Source: Desulfobulbaceae bacterium (GTDB taxonomy: Bacteria; Desulfobacterota; Desulfobulbia; Desulfobulbales; Desulfobulbaceae). Taken from it: a stretch of 6,265 nt of DNA. Both the position numbers and the translations under genes were made by a program. Position 1 is the stretch's first letter, and each line of letters begins with the position of its first letter. This document shows positions 1-3,536 of this stretch, piece after piece. The stretch is from assembly GCA_030633145.1 (NCBI GenBank), contig DAOVTM010000239.1, forward strand, positions 1-6,265, written 5' to 3'. A model generated the notes under the pieces. The model was not told the DNA's origin, searched no databases, and saw nothing but the letters and a program-made list of their open reading frames with translations.

Positions 1-2
1 AA

Positions 3-320
3 CATGCCCTGCTCTGCGGCAGATGCGGGGCACTCATCACCAACAGTGAAGGGGATATGTGCGAAGATGAACATGAGGAAGACGCCGTTGTTAATGCGGC
101 AGGAATAGCCTTTGAGATTCGATGCTTTGGGGAGGCCAGGGGCTGTGAGGTTGAGGGCAGCCCCACAGGAGAATTTAGCTGGTTCAGCGGCTATAGCTGG
201 CAATACGCAATATGTGCCAGCTGCCTGAGTCATCTGGGCTGGTTTTTTACAGCAGACGCTGAAACAGGGTCTTCCTTTTTTGGCTTACGAGCCAGCCTGT
301 TGCGTGATGTGGAGTTTTAG
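3..320 (+). CDS. CULT-domain (cereblon thalidomide-binding-domain-like) protein, 5' end outside the window
   Basis: The reading frame is open from the window edge, and 105 codons are visible before TAG at 318-320. Residues below count from the codon at 3. Seen: an N-terminal CxxC (C5, C8), a second CxxC (C71, C74), and three tryptophans W60, W66 and W80 in the contexts EFSWF, GYSW and SHLGWFF, followed by FFGL near the C terminus. Family knowledge: these match the zinc site and tri-Trp pocket of the CULT domain, the beta-tent domain of human cereblon that binds thalidomide (W380, W386, W400, F402). They also match the single-domain bacterial homologue from Magnetospirillum. N31 aligns with the pocket asparagine, and the proline after it is alanine here. 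The ATG at 57 is unlikely to be the start because the first CxxC lies upstream of it. By comparison with the Magnetospirillum protein, about 20 residues are missing. The physiological ligand of bacterial members is unknown; the pocket binds cyclic imides, and uracil-like rings in vitro. No membrane segment is visible. Confidence 0.88.
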   Translation, partial: HALLCGRCGALITNSEGDMCEDEHEEDAVVNAAGIAFEIRCFGEARGCEVEGSPTGEFSWFSGYSWQYAICASCLSHLGWFFTADAETGSSFFGLRASLLRDVEF

Positions 321-324
321 CCTT

Positions 325-1530
325 TTAGCTATTATAGCCTTTATTGCCATTGCGAGATTGCTCCAGCCGTTCCTTGATGCTGGAAATACCATCCAAGACA
401 AAATCCTCCATCGGTCGCTGAAACTGCTCCAGATTCTCCAGCATAAAGGATACCTTTTCCCGCATCCGGCTGCTGTCCAACTCCTGCCATGGAATATAAT
501 CAACCATTCCCAAATCCTTTAGTGCTTTGGCTCGAATCAGCTGTTCCTGACGGGGATGATCCCTGGGGATAAGCAGGGACACTGTTTTCTGACTGAGGAT
601 TTCACAGACCGTATTATAGCCGCCCATGGAGACAACGAGATCCGCTGCGGCAAAGAGAGCCTCCATACGGGGGAAAAAAGGGCGTACCTTAATTCCCAAT
701 ATCTTGGCCCGCTTTGCCAGCCGGCGCCTCAGTTCAATGGGCATGAAGGGGCCGGTGATCAGGATGCTGCGCACCTTTTCCAGCCTGCCCTCCTCAAGCA
801 TGGTCAGGTAGGAGTCCATCATCTCGAATCCATCACCGCCCCCACCTGTGGTAACCACGATCATCTTTTCATCGGAACGTATAGAAAAACTCTTTCTGCA
901 TTTTGCCGCCTTTTTGGCAGGTACAACCTGCCTGGGCAGGTAGCCGGTAAAAAATGTTTTCTTCTGCACCGATACGGGCATAGCATATTCTTTCACCGCA
1001 TCATACACGTCACGGCGACCATAGACCCAAATTTCCGAATACAGTTCCTCCAGATGCTGATACACTCTCCTGTTAGTCCAGTCCCGGCGCACCGTGGCAC
1101 GATCATCCATTATATCCCGCAGGCCGAGTACGGTTCGGGTGGCAGGGCAATGCTCTTTCAGCCATTGCAGGGTAGGCAGAACTTCTTTTTTCAGCCCCAG
1201 CGGTTCCTTGTCAACTATAAAGAGATCCGGCTGAAAAGTCTGGGCAGTGGCCAGGATAATGGCCTTGCGGATATTGAGGGCATGTTCGGGATCAATACTG
1301 ATGGAGAGCGAATGATACTCGTCATTAGTTTTTTTTATCATGCCTGGAATACGAACAAAATCAACATGTTCCGGCAGTGTAAACCGCCCGGCAATGGGTG
1401 AACCGGTGAGAATAAGTACATTAGTCTCATCGTCGCGCAGATGACCGGCAATGGACATGGTGCGTCGAATATGTCCCAGACCGTAGGTGTCATGGGAGTA
1501 CATCAGGATATTATAGAAGTGTTTTGCCAT
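325..1530 (-). CDS. MurG-like GT-B glycosyltransferase (GT28-type C-terminal domain)
   Basis: This is a predicted cytosolic nucleotide-sugar-dependent glycosyltransferase of the MurG-like, COG4671-type group. Acceptor and pathway are unknown. Numbering is from the longest frame (414 aa, GTG at 1567-1569). The N-terminal Rossmann half opens with MYSHDTYGLGHIRR (23-36), the glycine-rich loop typical of GT-B enzymes. The C-terminal half has TGGGGDG (241-247), then GGYNT..E (316-323), then PRDHPRQEQLIRA (335-347), which is the donor-binding signature of GT28/MurG proteins. I chose the ATG at 1528-1530 (401 aa) because the first beta strand starts directly after it (MAKHFYNILMYSHDTYGLGH). The 13 extra residues from the GTG do not look like part of the fold. 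Neither start has a clear Shine-Dalgarno sequence. There is no signal peptide or membrane segment. The gene ends 4 bases from the stop of the convergent CULT gene, so the two are not co-transcribed. Family assignment is firm; the substrate is not. Confidence 0.85.
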   Translation of the reverse strand: MAKHFYNILMYSHDTYGLGHIRRTMSIAGHLRDDETNVLILTGSPIAGRFTLPEHVDFVRIPGMIKKTNDEYHSLSISIDPEHALNIRKAIILATAQTFQPDLFIVDKEPLGLKKEVLPTLQWLKEHCPATRTVLGLRDIMDDRATVRRDWTNRRVYQHLEELYSEIWVYGRRDVYDAVKEYAMPVSVQKKTFFTGYLPRQVVPAKKAAKCRKSFSIRSDEKMIVVTTGGGGDGFEMMDSYLTMLEEGRLEKVRSILITGPFMPIELRRRLAKRAKILGIKVRPFFPRMEALFAAADLVVSMGGYNTVCEILSQKTVSLLIPRDHPRQEQLIRAKALKDLGMVDYIPWQELDSSRMREKVSFMLENLEQFQRPMEDFVLDGISSIKERLEQSRNGNKGYNS

Positions 1531-1682
1531 TACTGTCTGGAATACTCTTTCATCCAACGATCCGGTCACGACCTGATTATTGTCACGGATGATATTGGTT
1601 TAGGGAACCTCGAATTTGACAGCCTACCCACTATTTAAAAAAAATACAAAAAAAAATTGGCTTCCTTCTCTTTCCGGTTTAC

Positions 1683-1709
1683 ATTTTAACATTAGTTTAT
1701 CTTAGTCAA
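1683..1709 (-). promoter_or_regulatory. Possible sigma70 promoter of the glycosyltransferase gene
   Basis: Read on the minus strand, TTGACT (1709-1704) and TAAAAT (1688-1683) match five of six bases of each consensus box, separated by 15 bases, which is shorter than ideal. Transcription would start near 1676 and leave a leader of about 145 nt before the ATG at 1530. This is only pattern matching in an AT-rich stretch. Confidence 0.3.
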
Positions 1710-1736
1710 CTCAATACTGAAAGTCGGATACAGCTC

Positions 1737-1799
1737 AAAGCTCCCGGTTTCACGAGTACGAAAAACTTGTAATAACTAAAGCTCCCGTTTAAAAACGGG
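1737..1799 (+). promoter_or_regulatory. Possible attenuator-like leader with two competing stem halves
   Basis: The ten bases AAAGCTCCCG occur twice, at 1737-1746 and 1778-1787. The second copy continues into a perfect hairpin, CCCGTTT (1784-1790) against AAACGGG (1793-1799). The first copy continues as CCCGGTTT (1743-1750), which can pair with the same AAACGGG if one G bulges out. The hairpin is followed by TTTCCCCCCTTT and then by the ribosome-binding site of the lipoprotein gene. Two upstream segments competing for one partner is the logic of attenuators and riboswitches, but I see no known riboswitch core. Inference only. Confidence 0.3.
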
Positions 1800-1814
1800 T
1801 TTCCCCCCTTTACC

Positions 1815-1823
1815 ACAGGAGGT
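1815..1823 (+). promoter_or_regulatory. Strong Shine-Dalgarno site of the lipoprotein gene
   Basis: ACAGGAGGT contains the full AGGAGG core (1817-1822) and sits seven bases before the ATG at 1830. This fixes the start and predicts efficient translation. It lies 15 bases after the hairpin at 1784-1799. Confidence 0.8.
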
Positions 1824-1829
1824 CAACCA

Positions 1830-2306
1830 ATGCCCCGGAAGATGACTCAGATCACGTTATTTTTTGCCCTCGTACTATCTTTCACCCTTGCAAGCTGCGT
1901 GGTGCCGAATCCCTCGTTCCAATACAGCCGGGAAGTGGATCAGTTGTTTGAAACAGCGACTCCAATCGCCGATCACACCTATTATTACAGAGGTTCGGAA
2001 TTAGACCCGGAGGCCGTCATTGCCATTGACAATAGATTCACTATGACCAGCAAGGTCTGGGCAAGAGTCGATATCAACCAGAAAATACTCGATAACTGGG
2101 CATTTGAGGTCAGAACCTATACCGGCTGGTTCAACTGTCCCTATCAAGGGGTAAAACTCTTTACCCAGGATGGCAGTCAGGTTGGTTTCGGGTATTCAAA
2201 ATGGACATTTTCTCTTGTTAAATCAATTGGTTCCAATGCAATTACCGTGTATCCTCCTGATCCGACAGGCAGCTGCCTGCGACAGCAGGTACTCGATGAG
2301 CTGTAA
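1830..2306 (+). CDS. Small secreted lipoprotein of an uncharacterised family
   Basis: This 158-aa protein has a charged start (MPRK), a hydrophobic segment (residues 8-21) and the lipobox L20-A21-S22-C23. It should be lipidated at C23, giving a mature protein of about 136 residues. Residue 24 is valine, not aspartate, which by the enterobacterial sorting rule favours the outer membrane; that rule may not hold here. The mature part has HTYYYRGSE (49-57), then AVIAIDNRF and SKVWARVD, and later a VGFGYSKW segment. From memory this pattern, an aromatic Y-Y-Y-x-G followed by an Ile-Asp segment and a Trp-Val-Asp motif, recurs in Desulfobacterota lipoproteins with no assigned function. Two further cysteines, C103 and C149, could form a periplasmic disulfide. 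The start is set by the AGGAGG site seven bases upstream. The next gene starts 122 bases downstream and has its own promoter candidate, so this gene is probably monocistronic. Function is unknown. Confidence 0.85.
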   Translation: MPRKMTQITLFFALVLSFTLASCVVPNPSFQYSREVDQLFETATPIADHTYYYRGSELDPEAVIAIDNRFTMTSKVWARVDINQKILDNWAFEVRTYTGWFNCPYQGVKLFTQDGSQVGFGYSKWTFSLVKSIGSNAITVYPPDPTGSCLRQQVLDEL

Positions 2307-2343
2307 GGGGGTTTTTCTCAAGAAAATTGTTCCTCAGACAAAA

Positions 2344-2361
2344 ATACAATTTTTTGTATTG
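2344..2361 (+). promoter_or_regulatory. Palindrome overlapping the barrel-gene -35: candidate operator
   Basis: AATACAA (2344-2350) and TTGTATT (2355-2361) form a perfect 7-bp inverted repeat around TTTT. Its right arm overlaps the first bases of the -35 box at 2359, the position expected for a repressor site. The TTGTAT half-site also builds the larger palindrome before the porin gene. A weak AU-only terminator for the lipoprotein gene is the alternative, but no T run follows the stem. Confidence 0.4.
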
Positions 2362-2387
2362 TCAAACACACAATCAGGTGATATAGT
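2359..2387 (+). promoter_or_regulatory. Sigma70-like promoter of the outer-membrane barrel gene
   Basis: TTGTCA (2359-2364) and TATAGT (2382-2387) each match five of six consensus bases and are spaced by the ideal 17 bases. Transcription would begin near 2394, leaving a leader of about 35 nt made almost wholly of A and T before the ATG at 2429. Confidence 0.6.
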
Positions 2388-2428
2388 CTTTATAGATTAA
2401 ATAATTATTTTTACTTTTTTTTGTGATA

Positions 2429-3148
2429 ATGATCCAAAAAATTCGTACATACCTGTTCATCGCCCTGACAGTATTAGCTGTTGGCAGCAATATAGCTGCA
2501 GCAGATGAACAGCAGGTTGTTGACCTCACTCCCTATTGGGACAGTGCAGTGAGCAGTCTGTTGCTGGCAGCGGGCATGTATGGAGCTAATGATGAACGTG
2601 CCGATAATGAGCGGCAAGGCAGTATGCAGCTCTCGCTCACCCAATCCGATGATCTCTACAAGGCTTTTACCAGTGACCACACCAGCTTGAGCGGTCAGGA
2701 TATTACCCTTTCCTACAGCGGTTCTACCGGACGGCTGGGCATCTCTGCCGGGTATCTCTATACCGGTCTGGACGAAAGCAGCCAGCATGAATCTTTTCTC
2801 CTTGACCTGAACCCCCTGCAAGACAGCCTGGACAATGAAAACCCCTGGTATTTTACCCTCAACATGTCAAAATCCTTCCAGGTCAGCGATCATTTTGCCG
2901 TTGGTCTAGGTTCCAAGGCAATGGTCATGAACACCCAGTTTGCGGAACCGCCGAGCCATACGGTCTCCATGCTCCTCAACCTGCCGCTCTCATACAAAGA
3001 TTTCTTTACCATCACCCCTGAGCTGCAATGGTCTCGCTCCCTGCCGATGGCTGACAGCAGTGCGGAATTTGATGAAACCTCCAGCGGCTCTGTCTATAGC
3101 GAAGAGGATGTCTTCTACGGTGGTATGTCCATTAGTTTTTCCTATTAA
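2429..3148 (+). CDS. Predicted outer-membrane beta-barrel protein, function unknown
   Basis: From the ATG at 2429 the product is 239 aa. It begins with a Sec signal peptide (MIQKIRTYLF, hydrophobic core, then NIAAA followed by DEQQ), with cleavage likely after the alanines near residue 25. A GTG at 2423 in the same frame would add two residues. The mature part alternates polar and hydrophobic residues in strand-length blocks (for example GRLGISAGYLYTGLD, HFAVGLGSKAMVM, DFFTITPELQWS). It ends in GGMSISFSY, and a terminal aromatic residue on an alternating strand is the usual BAM recognition signal. There is no lipobox. I count roughly eight to ten possible strands, which fits a small barrel, but cannot name the family. 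No Shine-Dalgarno sequence precedes either start; the upstream 25 bases are nearly all T and A. It follows a lipoprotein and precedes further envelope genes, with its own promoter candidate at 2359-2387. Confidence 0.8.
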   Translation: MIQKIRTYLFIALTVLAVGSNIAAADEQQVVDLTPYWDSAVSSLLLAAGMYGANDERADNERQGSMQLSLTQSDDLYKAFTSDHTSLSGQDITLSYSGSTGRLGISAGYLYTGLDESSQHESFLLDLNPLQDSLDNENPWYFTLNMSKSFQVSDHFAVGLGSKAMVMNTQFAEPPSHTVSMLLNLPLSYKDFFTITPELQWSRSLPMADSSAEFDETSSGSVYSEEDVFYGGMSISFSY

Positions 3149-3199
3149 AAAAAAGCACCCACTTCCTTTCCACTTTTTCTCCCCTCTGTAGTTCCCTTA

Positions 3200-3228
3200 T
3201 TGACAATTCTGCCATAGTGCAATATACC
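3200..3228 (+). promoter_or_regulatory. Sigma70-like promoter downstream of the barrel gene
   Basis: A perfect TTGACA (3200-3205) is followed after 17 bases by TATACC (3223-3228, four of six consensus bases). Transcription would start near 3235. The first thing it would transcribe is the hairpin cluster, and the coding region at 3537 lies 300 nt further on. It could serve the FG-GAP gene by read-through or make a short RNA. Confidence 0.5.
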
Positions 3229-3246
3229 AAACAAATATGAACTTAT

Positions 3247-3259
3247 CGCCCTGCGGGCG
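3247..3259 (+). other. Short GC-rich hairpin
   Basis: CGCCC (3247-3251) and GGGCG (3255-3259) pair around a TGC loop. It lies eight bases before the terminator-like palindrome and would be the first structure in any RNA started near 3235. I recall such a CGCCCTGCGGGCG segment preceding the same palindromes in other sulfur-bacterium sequences, so it may belong to the repeat element. Confidence 0.5.
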
Positions 3260-3260
3260 G

Positions 3261-3383
3261 ATTTCTTGTTCCCAAGCTCCAGCTTGGGAACATTTTTTCA
3301 GAAGCTCCAGCTTCACGAATTACAGCAGGAAGCTGGAGCTTCCAAGTTGCGTTCCCAAGCTGGAGCTTAGGAACAAGAGAAAT
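3261..3383. repeat. Nested inverted-repeat element (MITE- or REP-like) of AGCTCCAGCT palindromes
   Basis: Four palindromes share the core AGCTCCAGCT or its complement: 3268-3291 (perfect 11-bp arms), 3301-3314 (6-bp arms), 3328-3343 (7-bp arms) and 3351-3374 (11-bp arms, one mismatch). The first two carry the CC centre and the last two the GG centre, so the halves are reverse complements of each other. The outer units also match in their flanks: ATTTCTTG before the first, CAAGAGAAAT after the last, differing by a two-base insertion. The element can therefore fold as four small hairpins or as one long hairpin. There is no open frame inside. Such dispersed palindromes are widespread in sulfur-oxidising and sulfate-reducing bacteria and often sit between genes. 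I see no target-site duplication. Confidence 0.75.
3268..3298 (+). terminator. Intrinsic-terminator-like hairpin with T6 tract
   Basis: GTTCCCAAGCT (3268-3278) pairs perfectly with AGCTTGGGAAC (3281-3291) and is followed after one A by six Ts (3293-3298). In RNA the stem would be nine or ten pairs with a small loop, then a U run, which is the standard Rho-independent form. It could end the barrel-gene transcript (stop at 3148) or a short RNA from the promoter at 3200-3228. The stem is also the first unit of the repeat element, so terminator activity may be incidental. Confidence 0.55.
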
Positions 3384-3486
3384 GTTCAGGGTTTACTTAT
3401 ATAGCTGTTATTGTTTAACAAAACGGAAAAACGACTAAAGTATTTACGAGGTCTAATTTCTATCTCCTGAAAAAGTATTTTTACTT

Positions 3487-3515
3487 CATAATTCGACATT
3501 CCATAATCGACATTC
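3487..3515 (+). repeat. Two-copy tandem repeat, CATAAT(T)CGACATTC
   Basis: CATAATTCGACATTC (3487-3501) is followed directly by CATAATCGACATTC (3502-3515), one T shorter, then by a partial copy beginning CACATT. The array ends 12 bases before the ribosome-binding site of the FG-GAP gene, so it would be in that gene's leader. It may be a short stretch of a dispersed repeat; nothing in the sequence shows a function. Confidence 0.6.
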
Positions 3516-3527
3516 CACATTAGTGAC

Positions 3528-3531
3528 GGAG
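3528..3531 (+). promoter_or_regulatory. Shine-Dalgarno site of the FG-GAP gene
   Basis: GGAG sits five bases before the ATG at 3537 and supports that start, which also gives a well-formed signal peptide. Confidence 0.65.
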
Positions 3532-3536
3532 CTGCA

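Larger units (their letters stand above)
3149..3536. other. 388-base intergenic region holding promoter, repeats and hairpins
   Basis: I see no credible gene here. In order it holds a sigma70-like promoter (3200-3228), a small GC-rich hairpin (3247-3259), a nested inverted-repeat element (3261-3383) whose first stem looks like a terminator, about 100 AT-rich bases in which I recognise nothing clear (3384-3486), a two-copy tandem repeat (3487-3515) and the ribosome-binding site of the next gene. Confidence 0.75.

Noticed and set aside
57..320. ATG at 57 as the start of the CULT protein
   Set aside because: The same frame is open to the window edge and encodes the first zinc CxxC (bases 15-26) upstream of this ATG, so the true start is outside the window.
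556..1401. 281-codon open frame on the + strand
   Set aside because: It lies wholly opposite the glycosyltransferase gene, whose motifs are clear, and its product shows no domain pattern, signal or ribosome-binding site.
1616..1647. TTGACA at 1616-1621 as the -35 of the lipoprotein gene
   Set aside because: At 16-18 bases downstream there is only an A run, with AAAAAT as the best -10, and the start would leave a leader of about 180 nt. The match is probably accidental.
1720..1800. Cyclic-di-GMP (GEMM) riboswitch
   Set aside because: CAAAGCTCCCGG faintly recalls part of the GEMM core, but the conserved GGCAAACC loop and the second conserved helix are absent.
2313..2326. TTTTCT-CA-AGAAAA hairpin as terminator of the lipoprotein gene
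   Set aside because: The stem is six mostly A-T pairs with a two-base loop and no T run after it, so it is too weak to call.
3268..3374. CRISPR array
   Set aside because: The units are palindromes of different lengths in opposite orientations with irregular short gaps. There are no equal-length unique spacers and no cas genes.
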